From a virus, in the IMG/VR virus record IMGVR_UViG_3300031697_000459, positions 1 through 40,370 of that record: a DNA stretch of 40,370 bases; one strand, written 5' to 3'. The position numbers and the translations under genes were made by a program. The notes below the pieces were generated by a model. The model was not told the origin of the DNA and did no database searches. It was given only the letters and a program-made list of their open reading frames with translations. Shown here piece after piece: positions 29,719 through 38,965 of this stretch (position 1 is the stretch's first letter; the number at the start of each line of letters is the position of its first letter).

Positions 29719-30597
29719 ATGGAAGAGCAGTCCCTTTCCATAGCTCTGACCACGCGCAGCAGTGCCGACGATTCGGATTATGTTCTGATCGAGCAGGAAC
29801 CGTGGGCCGAGGATGTTGGCCGTACCTCAAAAAGTCAGGGAATACTCGGTGTCGGCTCCATGATATTTGGTGGCACTATTCCTCTGCCAAATTGTGGCGG
29901 GTTGGCTGGTTTCGATACTCCGGTTTATGTCTATCCCTCCCGTGCCGATCTCTCGTTTATTTTCCGGGTGTCTCATGGGGAACATCAAGCAGCAACAATC
30001 ACAACCGTGATCAGGGAGGAGATACTAAACTGCTCGCTGCAGGATCAGGCAACAGCAGAGTATCCCATTGCAGCCCTGCACTCCATGCGCTGGCTCGGGC
30101 CATGCACCGATGCGGATGGTAACACGGTTCCCTGTCCTGCAATTGTTCGGCGGGGGCGGGATTTTCATTTTTCACAGCCTGTGCTCGGTTCACTCCGTCT
30201 CAAATATGGGGTGTATCGCAAAACCTATTTAGTGCGGATCGAAGAGCGGGAGGATTCAATTGAAAATAATTTTCAGTGTCTTGCCTACTGCGTATGGGCT
30301 GACGGCGGAAAATGGAGGGAGATAGAAGCACCTAGCGGATATGAAGAAACAAAGGGTAATTGCGGAAACGGAATTTATGGTGACTCGGCAACTGGATTAC
30401 TCGGCAATGGATCTGCTGGAGAAATATGCCAGCCGGAGTGGGGCCAAGGGACATACCCAAAGGCTGTAAAGGCAGACCGCAAAACAGAGTATGAATATTG
30501 CTCTCAGGAAATTCAGTCAGACACTGTGACAGAATCTGAGGAATCAGGAAGCGAACCAGGGGAGGATTGCAGTGATGGACCAATCGTTACAAACTAG
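29719..30597 (+). CDS. tail-tip protein with Cys-rich C-terminus (paralogue 1)
   Basis: 292 residues, ATG 29719. N-terminus MEEQSLSIALTTRSSADDSD resembles the N-termini of the next two gene products (MDQSLQTSLVAKSDSSTS, MTEQQLSLGLVPSS), suggesting a shared attachment segment. Cysteines (for example LPNCGG, GPCTDADGNTVPCPA, NCGNGIYGD, YCSQEIQ) are dense towards the C-terminus and may bind metal or form bonds after lysis. Function probably tail-tip assembly; no family recognised. Confidence 0.55.
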   Translation: MEEQSLSIALTTRSSADDSDYVLIEQEPWAEDVGRTSKSQGILGVGSMIFGGTIPLPNCGGLAGFDTPVYVYPSRADLSFIFRVSHGEHQAATITTVIREEILNCSLQDQATAEYPIAALHSMRWLGPCTDADGNTVPCPAIVRRGRDFHFSQPVLGSLRLKYGVYRKTYLVRIEEREDSIENNFQCLAYCVWADGGKWREIEAPSGYEETKGNCGNGIYGDSATGLLGNGSAGEICQPEWGQGTYPKAVKADRKTEYEYCSQEIQSDTVTESEESGSEPGEDCSDGPIVTN

Positions 30598-31573
30598 CCT
30601 GGTTGCAAAGAGCGATTCTTCCACCAGCAATAGCCGTTGGGTAAAACTCTCCCAACCCGTGGAAAGTGGCATGGATAAAACAGCTTCCATGTTTGATATC
30701 GCCCAGATGATTGCTCGGGCAAGTGCTGGAGAGTCTGCTTTTACATACAAAAAAAATAATTGTCCTGCAGGATTGACAGACACCGGAGTCACCGTCCGGC
30801 TTGACTTTGAGGCATGGCCATCGCTCTTGGCACCATTTACTTACACCCTGTCATCAAATATCGGGGAGATTTTCCCGGCTGTAGTGATCGACGAATATAC
30901 AGAATTTTCTGTTGTTTTTGAAATGTCAGACCACGTTGACCTCGGTTTCATCTTGGCATCAATCAGCAGCATCAAATGGGAAACCGATTGCTACGACGAA
31001 AACTGGCAACCGCTTGCTGAAAAACCAGATATCACCATGGATGGCCTGACCACCCTCAAAGCAGATCAGCCCATTTTTGCGGTTGTTCGTGTTCTCGGTA
31101 CAAAAATCGGAGCTAGGCACCGGGTAACTGCGCAGTTGATAAAAGCCTATCCCGTGCGGCCAGACGCTCCAATCCCAGAAGAGGGAATAACAGCAGACGA
31201 TCTTGATGCGTATTGGGCCTACACAGATATCTATACCTGGAACGGTACACCACTCGACGAAACAGACACCATTGATATGACCGGGTTGAGCCTGGATAAT
31301 CTTTCTATCACCATAACTGCAAAATGGATGAATGCAGACGGTGAGGAAGAATCCGTACAGATGCCGCTTACTATTCCGCAATGCGTCACGGATTTGCTCT
31401 CTGTTTGCGATGGTGATCTGGAGAGTTTTAACGGTGGTATCTTTAGTTCCGGAACAAGAATATGTGGTGATGAAGATAATGACGATCATCTGACCGTTTA
31501 CACCTCCGGCTGCACAGGCAAAGTGCTCGACGAGCGCAAAACAAAAGACGACCCTGATAGCTGGTGTGAATAA
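30575..31573 (+). CDS. tail-tip protein (paralogue 2)
   Basis: 332 residues from ATG 30575 (GGGAGG upstream). N-terminus as in the neighbours. Middle part beta-rich (LDFEAWPSLLAPFTYTLSSN, FAVVRVLGTKIGARHRVTAQ). Low-charge, acidic, with several cysteines near the C-terminus (CDGDLESFNG, TSGCTGKV). It overlaps the next gene by one base (TAATG). Probably a tail-tip component; unknown family. Confidence 0.55.
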   Translation: MDQSLQTSLVAKSDSSTSNSRWVKLSQPVESGMDKTASMFDIAQMIARASAGESAFTYKKNNCPAGLTDTGVTVRLDFEAWPSLLAPFTYTLSSNIGEIFPAVVIDEYTEFSVVFEMSDHVDLGFILASISSIKWETDCYDENWQPLAEKPDITMDGLTTLKADQPIFAVVRVLGTKIGARHRVTAQLIKAYPVRPDAPIPEEGITADDLDAYWAYTDIYTWNGTPLDETDTIDMTGLSLDNLSITITAKWMNADGEEESVQMPLTIPQCVTDLLSVCDGDLESFNGGIFSSGTRICGDEDNDDHLTVYTSGCTGKVLDERKTKDDPDSWCE

Positions 31574-33669
31574 TGACTGAACAACAGCTCTCTCTCGGTC
31601 TCGTCCCTTCCTCGGTTATCACTGATCCATTCTGGTTGAATATTGAGATCAAAAAAGATCCGCTGCAGGACGGAATGAGCGTGGCCGAAGCCGCTGAGAT
31701 GATCGATGCCACCTACAATATAAAAGCCTGCGAGCCAGCAGCTTTGCAGGATATCTGGCAACAGCCGGACACGGGCAGTGAACCGGATATCTGGACAGCA
31801 TCCAAAGAAACCATTGCAGCAGCAGTGGAGTCCCTCGATGCAAAAAAACGCTTTGCAGATTCGATCACAGACTACACCCAAAACTGCGCTCATAATCAGT
31901 TGCAGCCTATTTCAGATTTAATTGCCTACGATGTCACCCTGAAGATTTTCCGTTCTCACGCCAGTGAGTTGTATAAATTGCAGATGGCAAACGGTACGGC
32001 TGGTGCAGCGATAAAACGTGTCGGTAGGGTTGTGCATACTATCACTATTGATAACAGCTCTTCCCATACATTTGACAATCCGATAATCAGACGGCCAGTA
32101 ATGAGCTGGCAGGGATTTGATGGCCCGAAAATTCGGCTTATCGGAAATACCGCCTATTGGGATGGCACCGTAACAGGAATTCTTCGTGCCGAATTTGATA
32201 CCGAATGGGACGAGGTGACGGTTCATGTCACAGGTGATTTTAATGATAGTGAAATGGTCGAGGGGACAGACAGCAGCGTCATGGGCGTTGGCTGGTATTC
32301 CGGTACTGAAAGCGGGGACGAGATCGACGATTATCAGGATGTGCAGTGTTCTGTGCTCGCCTTTTATCATCACCAATATTCCGAGGTTGTTTTAAGCAGG
32401 CCGGAAAAAGATGAATCCACAACTGATACGGATAAATTGAATATCTGCCATTTTGTGACCTCCATGGCCGGGGCTGGTGGTGATAGTGATAGTGGTGGTG
32501 ATGGTGCCGAGGATGATGAGGGAAAACGTCCGGATTGCAGACAGCATGTAAATGAGCACATTGTCTGTGAGTGCGATGGCAAGGAAAAATCGAACAATCA
32601 TTACGAGATTGTTCCCTGCCCGGACGGTGTTTCTGAAAATGCTCTGTTGGATGGTGTGGAGCGAACGATATACAAGGATTGCGGGATTCGAGACAAAGTA
32701 TATGACCCTGCATTTTACGAGGCTGTATGCTGTGAGTCGTGGCCGTTTGTTGGTTTTAACGAAAAAGAAATGCCTCATTGTGAAAGACTAATCAAAGGCT
32801 TTGCCAGAAAGCCAACAGAGCCGGAAGAACTTAATTACCCTGAAGGAACCAACTTTATCACCGTTTCCCCTGCTGATGGAATATGTGGAACGTGGACAAT
32901 CACTCAGCGAATAGTAAACAGGCAATGCTGTGATGAGGTTGAACCGCTTGTGGTGAGTGACTCGTCCGTGGAAGTTCTGGCACCGAGTAGCTGGGGGACG
33001 ATTGCTGTTACTGGCGGGAAAATGCCTGTTACTTTCAAAATTAATGGTGCTGGAATTTCATTTTCTGGTGGGCGTAACGAGATCACTGTGGATGGGAACC
33101 AGGCAACTGTTATTTCAGACGATGAATTTTGTGGGATGGCATACTGGACTGCGAAGGATGGCTGTTCGTCAACTTCTGGCACGATTCGGTCTACTCAGGG
33201 GCGTTGGGAGTCAATTGACCCTGATTCCCTTGGTGATGTTGAGTGGACACCGACAGAATTTAATATTGCCGGAAACGCTTATAGTTGCGGGGGGTCTTGG
33301 TGGCTTGGCAGGGCGTATAACGGCAAATATAAAGTTGAGATGTTTTTTGCAAACGCTTCCTGGGGTGACGTGGTGGATTGCCCTTCGGACAGGTCCGATG
33401 CAGATAAATTTATTAGCAGTATTAACGCTATTCATTCAACTGAACCGGCGCAGCTTGTAGACCGTGGGCCAATTGTTGAGTTTTATTACAACTATTCAGG
33501 TAGGACAACATATCAAAATGATTTTTTAGACATCGATGCTCCTGGCTGGGGGTATTGGTTGACATCCCCACCATATATAAATTGTCATGCCAGTGGCGGC
33601 AGCGTAGTACAAAGGACGGATATATCTAATTGCGTACATGATGGATCAGCTTGGGAGTGGACATGCTAG
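31573..33669 (+). CDS. large tail protein with acidic linker (paralogue 3)
   Basis: 698 residues, start coupled to the preceding stop. Residues 1-70 share the N-terminal pattern of the two upstream proteins. A Gly/Asp linker (GAGGDSDSGGDGAEDDEGK) near residue 300 separates the N-terminal part from Cys-rich strands (CRQHVNEHIVCECDGKEKSN). An Ig-like segment follows near residue 455-540 (VEVLAPSSWGTIAVTGGKMP, FKINGAGISFSGG). The C-terminus ends in CVHDGSAWEWTC. Base composition turns AT-rich in the last 400 bases. Likely a tail-tip or host-contact protein. Confidence 0.6.
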   Translation: MTEQQLSLGLVPSSVITDPFWLNIEIKKDPLQDGMSVAEAAEMIDATYNIKACEPAALQDIWQQPDTGSEPDIWTASKETIAAAVESLDAKKRFADSITDYTQNCAHNQLQPISDLIAYDVTLKIFRSHASELYKLQMANGTAGAAIKRVGRVVHTITIDNSSSHTFDNPIIRRPVMSWQGFDGPKIRLIGNTAYWDGTVTGILRAEFDTEWDEVTVHVTGDFNDSEMVEGTDSSVMGVGWYSGTESGDEIDDYQDVQCSVLAFYHHQYSEVVLSRPEKDESTTDTDKLNICHFVTSMAGAGGDSDSGGDGAEDDEGKRPDCRQHVNEHIVCECDGKEKSNNHYEIVPCPDGVSENALLDGVERTIYKDCGIRDKVYDPAFYEAVCCESWPFVGFNEKEMPHCERLIKGFARKPTEPEELNYPEGTNFITVSPADGICGTWTITQRIVNRQCCDEVEPLVVSDSSVEVLAPSSWGTIAVTGGKMPVTFKINGAGISFSGGRNEITVDGNQATVISDDEFCGMAYWTAKDGCSSTSGTIRSTQGRWESIDPDSLGDVEWTPTEFNIAGNAYSCGGSWWLGRAYNGKYKVEMFFANASWGDVVDCPSDRSDADKFISSINAIHSTEPAQLVDRGPIVEFYYNYSGRTTYQNDFLDIDAPGWGYWLTSPPYINCHASGGSVVQRTDISNCVHDGSAWEWTC

Positions 33670-33896
33670 AAGCGTTTACAAATAAGGAAGTACAGACAGC
33701 TAAACAAGTTCTTACTCTATGTTCAAGGAGAGGATTTACCATGGAACAGTCCCTTGCTCATATCGAGAAAAATATCAGAAGAGCGATTCAAACTGTTCCC
33801 TGTCCAGAGTGCGGAAATGCTATGACAAATAGGAGTGCTGATGGCTTGTATTTATGGATGTGTGCAGAGTGTCGATATAGTGAGGTTGAAAAATGA
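33663..33896 (+). CDS. small zinc-ribbon tail-region protein
   Basis: 77 residues from ATG 33663, seven bases inside the previous gene. An HTH-like or helical N-terminus (TNKEVQTAKQVLTLCSRRGF) is followed by a zinc ribbon CPECGNAM (about 51-58) and CAEC (about 70-73). Such small proteins occur between tail genes in related phages, but I cannot assign a role. It overlaps the next gene (ATGA). Confidence 0.55.
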   Translation: MLEAFTNKEVQTAKQVLTLCSRRGFTMEQSLAHIEKNIRRAIQTVPCPECGNAMTNRSADGLYLWMCAECRYSEVEK

Positions 33897-36800
33897 GTTT
33901 AGCTGGATGGAACGAAGATCAAAAGATAAAGCTGACTGTCCCTGCCCAATCATCCGAGCTTATAGATTCCCCTGTACTTGTAAATTTGTCTGGTGCGTCT
34001 GGTGTTGGTGGTTTTGATTGTTCTGCTGTCTTTGATGATATTAACAATGGGAATGACGAATATACAAAACTATTGATTCATTCTGATTCTGTTGATGGGA
34101 GTACAGTTTTTACTGACTCGTCCTCTTCTGCGCACACTATCACGGCCCATGGTGATGTTCACCATGAAGTAGATCAAAAGAAGTTTGGAAATACTTCTAT
34201 GTATTTTGACGGTGCTAGTGATTATTTAAGTGTTCCTGATTCTGAGGATTGGAATCTTGGCGCAGATCATTTTACGCTAGATTTTTTGGTGTATATGTCA
34301 GATGTTACCACTACTTATGCCTTATGCGGCCAATGGACTAACGAAAACAGAGGCTGGGTTCTTTATCATGCTAGTGGTAATTTGCAGTTTTCGATCACGA
34401 CTAATGGTTCAACTTCAATAAATTATGTGACAGCATCTGGCTTGGCTATTAATTGTTTGGCGCATATAGCAGTAGTGAGAAGCGGCCCTGATCTACACAT
34501 ATTATTAGATGGTGTTTTACTAGAAACTCACAATATCGGTTCATCCGTTATTTATAATTCAACACAATTTTTGGAAATTGGAATTGCTAATAATGGCGAA
34601 TATGGTGACTATTTAGGATATATAGACGAATTTAGAATTTCAAAAGGAATAGCTAGGTGGACAGAAAATTTCACTACGCCTACTGCTCCTTACAATTCAA
34701 ACAAGAAAATAGCTGTAGAGCTTGCTGACACTGGAGTTCAGACACAAGTTGAAGTTGAGAATTGGGAAAGTGACAAGGCCATTTTGCATGTTAAAGTTCC
34801 TACTATTTCCGCAACTGTACCCACAATACTCAACCTGTATTACGACTCAGAGCAACTAGACAATACGACCTATATAGGCGATACCGGAGACACGCCAGCT
34901 CAGGCAGTTTGGGATAGTAACTTTGTAGCTGTTTATCATATGTCTCAAGACCCATCTACCGGTGGTGCATGTATCTTAGATTCCACCGCAAATGCCAGAC
35001 ATGCGACACCAAGCGGATCAATGACGAATACCGATCTGATTGATGGTTACACGGGCAAAGCGTTAATATTTGATGGAATCGATGATTACCTTCAGACGGG
35101 AACATCTGACCTGTCGGCATTGGAGACGGGATTTACATTAGAAATATTCGCAGATTGGGCGCTTACCTCGAACTGGTTTGGCCTATTATCCTGTGGTGTT
35201 GCTGATACAGGACAGCCAGTAATCGGCAGATATCTGGACACATCATTTATTAATAATGGTGTGTGGGGAGACAATATACAATCATCAAGAACAATCACTG
35301 CTGGTTTTAAACAATATGGGTTGCTTTTCGAATCCGGTGTCACGAATGCATTTTCAGAGGGAGCGATAGACAGTACCGGGAATGCAGTAACAATACAGTC
35401 GCTATCAAATAATGTTATTACAATCAACAGTACTGGATATACTGGTCAATATTCTCAATCGACAATCCAGGAAGTCAGGGTCTCCGATGTGGCCCGTTCC
35501 GTGGATTGGATAGCGCTTACAAATAACTCATTACGTGACAATTTAATTACGTTTTCTGCTGCTGGAGGCGGCGGAACGATATCCGTCCTTGCAGCGCTTG
35601 GCCAACCCTACGACCTGGCCCGTGATCCCGTGATTGCCGCACTCGCTCAGGACTATCACCTAACAGTCGCAGTCAAAAACGCCCTCTCTCAAATCTGGGC
35701 GCACGTCCTCGAACAAGCCCTAAACCAGCATTACGGTGATGCGGATCAAATCCTCGCAGAACTCTCTCAATACTATAACGATGCTCCCCACGTACTTCGT
35801 GCGCTAGTCCAAAAATACGACGATATGGCGGCAGTCGCGGCAGCGCTCGGCCAGCAATACAACATGATGTTCAAAGCCGAAACCGCACTCACCCAGGAAT
35901 GGGCAATCTGTGGCGATCAGGCAATTGCAGCGCTGGTGCAGGAATACGACATGCTGCAACACGCTGAAGTAATGGCGGCGCTCGGCCAGTATTGGGGATT
36001 ATTTCGGGACAGGCAGGACGTCCAGGCACCACTTTTCTATATCATGGCGGATGGGGTTTTTCTCAATCCTGCCGAGTTTGGCTGGACAATTTCTGCCAGT
36101 TCAGCGGCTATTGAATGCACCGTCCCTCTGTTTGACCAGGCTGTCTGGAAATCCATACAGCTCCGTGGCCATATGGAAATACACTGGAACGGAATCACCT
36201 ATGAATTTTTTATTGAGGAAAAACCGCGTACCAGAGCTATCAGCGGCAAAGAGTTTACAGCCAGTTATATTTTAAAAGGGCTGTCTCTTACCGCCGGCCT
36301 CGAGGCTCCATATGCTCGTCCTGTTACTAAAGACTGGCCGATCACTACCATGGCCTCGGTCATTGTTGCGGAGCTTGCCGAAGGGGTTGAAATCGCCTGG
36401 CAGATTGATGATTTTCCGGTTTTGGGTGGCACGTTTAACGTTGTCAATCAGACACCACTCACCGCCATTAAATCGTTGATTGGCACTCCAACAGTCGAGG
36501 CAGTTGTTCAGACCAGCCATGATGGGAAACTGATTATCAGACGTGAGTTTCCAGTGTCTCCGAATAAATGGCACGAGGTTGTGGCGGATCATACTGTTAT
36601 TGATGACGGTGGTGTTTTTTCCGATTCCGACAACCGGGATGTGATGCCCGGATATAACTATGTGGAGATCAGTGACCAGGAAGCGGCGGACAGCAGCAAG
36701 CGGCTTGAATCCGAGAATATTTCCGACACTACCAAACGGGTGCGCGGCTATTCCGTGCCCTGGGATGATGATTTTCCACTCGACACATCCGGTGGAAGTT

Positions 36801-37120
36801 GGGTGGCCATTGTTGATAATGGTGTGCTGGTCGAAAGAGTGACGGAAACATGGAAAGAATTTGTTGACGGTGCCTGCTCTGTTTCCAAACCTATTTATGA
36901 CCGTGACCTGCAGGGCAATGTCTCTGCATTATCTGTCACCTGGCTGGAGGATGATCTTGGCGAAGTAACAGCCAGTGAAGATGGCAGTCTGAGCAGCGCG
37001 ATCCCCGGCAACTCGCTGGCTACTATCAGTTATCTGACAAAATATCGTGAATGGACGGTTACTGACGATGAAATCGAATCCGTACAGGTTTTTATCCCAG
37101 GCGAGGAGGTTGCAGCATGA
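33893..37120 (+). CDS. tail hub/receptor-binding protein with LamG domains and repeats
   Basis: 1075 residues. Domain order: residues about 55-255 LamG-like jelly roll (YFDGASDYLSVPDSEDW, LGYIDEFRISKGIARWTENF); residues about 265-345 DUF2341-like strands (KIAVELADTGVQTQVEVENW); residues about 345-555 second LamG-like domain (LIFDGIDDYLQTGTSDLSAL); residues about 566-705 ten copies of a 14-residue repeat ALxQxY; residues about 705-1075 tail-hub-like C-terminus (MADGVFLNPAEFGWTISASS, NYVEISDQEAADSSKRLESE). LamG domains bind carbohydrates, so host recognition is likely. The first half is AT-rich and the second GC-rich, indicating mosaic origin. Hub plus adhesin in one chain is unusual. Confidence 0.7.
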   Translation: MSLAGWNEDQKIKLTVPAQSSELIDSPVLVNLSGASGVGGFDCSAVFDDINNGNDEYTKLLIHSDSVDGSTVFTDSSSSAHTITAHGDVHHEVDQKKFGNTSMYFDGASDYLSVPDSEDWNLGADHFTLDFLVYMSDVTTTYALCGQWTNENRGWVLYHASGNLQFSITTNGSTSINYVTASGLAINCLAHIAVVRSGPDLHILLDGVLLETHNIGSSVIYNSTQFLEIGIANNGEYGDYLGYIDEFRISKGIARWTENFTTPTAPYNSNKKIAVELADTGVQTQVEVENWESDKAILHVKVPTISATVPTILNLYYDSEQLDNTTYIGDTGDTPAQAVWDSNFVAVYHMSQDPSTGGACILDSTANARHATPSGSMTNTDLIDGYTGKALIFDGIDDYLQTGTSDLSALETGFTLEIFADWALTSNWFGLLSCGVADTGQPVIGRYLDTSFINNGVWGDNIQSSRTITAGFKQYGLLFESGVTNAFSEGAIDSTGNAVTIQSLSNNVITINSTGYTGQYSQSTIQEVRVSDVARSVDWIALTNNSLRDNLITFSAAGGGGTISVLAALGQPYDLARDPVIAALAQDYHLTVAVKNALSQIWAHVLEQALNQHYGDADQILAELSQYYNDAPHVLRALVQKYDDMAAVAAALGQQYNMMFKAETALTQEWAICGDQAIAALVQEYDMLQHAEVMAALGQYWGLFRDRQDVQAPLFYIMADGVFLNPAEFGWTISASSAAIECTVPLFDQAVWKSIQLRGHMEIHWNGITYEFFIEEKPRTRAISGKEFTASYILKGLSLTAGLEAPYARPVTKDWPITTMASVIVAELAEGVEIAWQIDDFPVLGGTFNVVNQTPLTAIKSLIGTPTVEAVVQTSHDGKLIIRREFPVSPNKWHEVVADHTVIDDGGVFSDSDNRDVMPGYNYVEISDQEAADSSKRLESENISDTTKRVRGYSVPWDDDFPLDTSGGSWVAIVDNGVLVERVTETWKEFVDGACSVSKPIYDRDLQGNVSALSVTWLEDDLGEVTASEDGSLSSAIPGNSLATISYLTKYREWTVTDDEIESVQVFIPGEEVAA
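35590..36010 (+). repeat. ten 42-bp repeats encoding ALxQxY motifs
   Basis: Coding repeats of about 14 residues: ALGQPYDLARDPVIA, ALAQDYHLTVAVKN, ALSQIWAHVLEQ, ALNQHYGDADQILA, ELSQYYNDAPHVLR, ALVQKYDDMAAVAA, ALGQQYNMMFKAET, ALTQEWAICGDQAIA, ALVQEYDMLQHAEVMA, ALGQYWGLF. They are conserved in protein but diverged in DNA. Probably a helical solenoid or spacer between adhesin and hub. Confidence 0.8.
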
Positions 37121-37647
37121 ATACTCCTGCAACGCTGGTTCTGGAATTTGGTGCCGGGGTGGATTCTAACGCCCTGGTTGTCCCTGAATTTGATCCTGTC
37201 CGTAATATTGATTCCTCTGGTGATCCAAAAACTTCATTTGTCATCAATGAAGATACGGATATTTATTTTCTGATTCATTTAGAGGCAGGGCTGCAAATAG
37301 AATGGATCCGCCCGACCCATGGCAGTGTGCAGGATTTGGGTATGTCTTGTCAGTTGCGGGAGGAGCGCTGCGGTTTCTCTTTTGACGATGATTCCAGATA
37401 TAAGGATTTAAAATATTTTCCTGCAGAACAGCCAGCGAGTTTCTTTTATGGCAATACTCCGGTTTTGCAGCCTATCCGGGGGCGGCGTTTAACGGTGGAT
37501 GGTGACAACGGTCTGCCTGCTATTGCTGATATCAGCTACAAAGTTGATTTTCATTCGTTTTTGTTTCGTGCGCCCACCGACGTTGCGATCCGCGAGGGGA
37601 AAACGGATTATCCGATTGAGATCAGAATAAAAATAGGAGTGGTGTAA
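37117..37647 (+). CDS. tail protein, unknown
   Basis: 176 residues, overlapping the previous gene (ATGA) and the next (TAATG). Beta-rich with acidic stretches (VLEFGAGVDSNALVVPEFDP, ETDIYFL-type strand, RGRRLTVDGDNGLPAIADIS). A tail-tip partner of the 1075-residue protein is likely from the coupling. No family recognised. Confidence 0.55.
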   Translation: MNTPATLVLEFGAGVDSNALVVPEFDPVRNIDSSGDPKTSFVINEDTDIYFLIHLEAGLQIEWIRPTHGSVQDLGMSCQLREERCGFSFDDDSRYKDLKYFPAEQPASFFYGNTPVLQPIRGRRLTVDGDNGLPAIADISYKVDFHSFLFRAPTDVAIREGKTDYPIEIRIKIGVV

Positions 37648-37997
37648 TGGCTGTTCGCGTTGTTTGTCATCGTCTGCCCTGTGTAATTCTTGCTGATGGA
37701 ACGCCGTGCGAGGAATGTCGCCGGGCCGATCCGGTGAGTGGGCCTCTTATTTCGACGGCTGAAGTGGCTCGGGCCAAGGGAATTGCTATCCTTGATCGTG
37801 AGGGGCAGGACTGGCAACCTGTTACTGCCGAGATTCCTGCGGATAAAAATATGATGCCAGGTGATTTGATCGACAAAATAGACGAGGAGGGGCCGTATAA
37901 AGCGCAACTCGAGTCCATTACATACACTGTTAAAATCACTGATAAGGAATTCACGGCAACTGCCAGTTTGGCTATGAGGAGGGTTGCAGATGAGTAA
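37647..37997 (+). CDS. tail protein, unknown, with CxxC
   Basis: 116 residues. ATG 37647 within the preceding stop. Cys pairs in the N-terminus (LPCVILADGTPCEECRRAD) might bind metal; the C-terminus is beta (LESITYTVKITDKEFTATAS). It belongs to the tail-tip operon; function unassigned. Confidence 0.5.
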   Translation: MAVRVVCHRLPCVILADGTPCEECRRADPVSGPLISTAEVARAKGIAILDREGQDWQPVTAEIPADKNMMPGDLIDKIDEEGPYKAQLESITYTVKITDKEFTATASLAMRRVADE

Positions 37998-38187
37998 TGC
38001 AGTGCGACAGACCGGGAAGATTATTTCACGCTCTGGCCGGAATTATAGCCTGGCGTTTGATGGTGGCGGCAGATTTAGCGCAGAGTCGGATACTCAATAT
38101 CCGGTTGGTGTGCGAGTTGATGTGCTGGCTGGAATTATTGTTGCGAGGGCTGGTGTTGAGCAGAAAATAAAATATTATCAGGTGTAA
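37990..38187 (+). CDS. small beta-rich tail protein
   Basis: 65 residues from ATG 37990, preceded by AGGAGGG; the frame from TTG 37984 is less likely. OB-like or SH3-like strands (TGKIISRSGRNYSLAFDGGG, YPVGVRVDVLAGIIVARAGV). It is the last gene of the tail-tip operon. No family recognised. Confidence 0.5.
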   Translation: MSNAVRQTGKIISRSGRNYSLAFDGGGRFSAESDTQYPVGVRVDVLAGIIVARAGVEQKIKYYQV

Positions 38188-38219
38188 TCGGGAATTATCC
38201 CAATTTTGAAAGAGGTTTT

Positions 38220-38963
38220 TTGATGCGACATTATTTGAATTTTGGTGGTGGTTTGCTGCTTGTTTGTCTGTTGCTGTTTGTTGGAGGTTGTGCTGCTCCA
38301 GAGTCTGCTGTGACCAAGCGATATGATATCGATATGCAGACCGATGATGGTCACAATGTCTTGGTGCTGGTGCTCGATGCCGACGTGGACAGCAATACGG
38401 CTGTCAGACAGGATGCCAAGACAGATGCACGAACAAAACTCGATGCTGCTTTGGCACAGAATGGCTCTACTCAGCAGAACGCACGGGATAGTGCTGGTGC
38501 TGCTATGGATGGGATAAAGAGCATCTTGGATGCAACAAACGATTCCAGACAGACGGAGAGCAATAACGACAATTCTCGCCCTGCAGCTGCAATTCCTGTG
38601 GTTGCGCCAACACAATCCGCCCTTGAAAAAGCAGAGGTGCAAAGCGGAGAGTTCAACACTACGGAAACCCACTCCCTGGAAGCGCTCAAGGGAAACAATA
38701 AAAAGTTCACCTGGTTGCCTGAAACGGGATCATATTACGGCGGGGAAATCAAGTTTAGTTTTCCCGGTTGCGCTGATCTGCTGGTGCCGGATGCGACCAC
38801 GACCATCGGGGCCGATGGTAGCAAAGGGACGAATCAAGCCTATTGCTTTTGCGGGACTGATTTTCCGGTGGGATCGCATGAAAACCTGAACTATCGAGCC
38901 TCTGTTTTTGCACCTCCTGGGTGTGCTGCTGATACTGTAATTATGGCCTATAATAAGGAATAG
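38220..38963 (+). CDS. phage lipoprotein
   Basis: 247 residues, ATG 38220 (AGAGGT upstream). Lipobox LLFVGGC with Cys23 as the lipidation site after a clear signal peptide. Residues 30-140 are polar/helical low-complexity (ADVDSNTAVRQDAKTDARTK); residues 150-247 contain cysteine-bearing strands (FSFPGCADLLVPDATTTIGA, AYCFCGTDFP, VFAPPGCAADTVIMAYN). Prophage lipoproteins can exclude phages, or help lysis like spanins. It is the first gene of the lysis group. Which role applies is not visible. Confidence 0.7.
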   Translation: MMRHYLNFGGGLLLVCLLLFVGGCAAPESAVTKRYDIDMQTDDGHNVLVLVLDADVDSNTAVRQDAKTDARTKLDAALAQNGSTQQNARDSAGAAMDGIKSILDATNDSRQTESNNDNSRPAAAIPVVAPTQSALEKAEVQSGEFNTTETHSLEALKGNNKKFTWLPETGSYYGGEIKFSFPGCADLLVPDATTTIGADGSKGTNQAYCFCGTDFPVGSHENLNYRASVFAPPGCAADTVIMAYNKE

Positions 38964-38965
38964 TC

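Noticed and set aside
31498-31893. Minus-strand ORFs opposite the tail-tip genes
   Set aside because: Shadows of the well-supported plus-strand genes; Cys/His-rich composition is a typical artefact of antisense frames.
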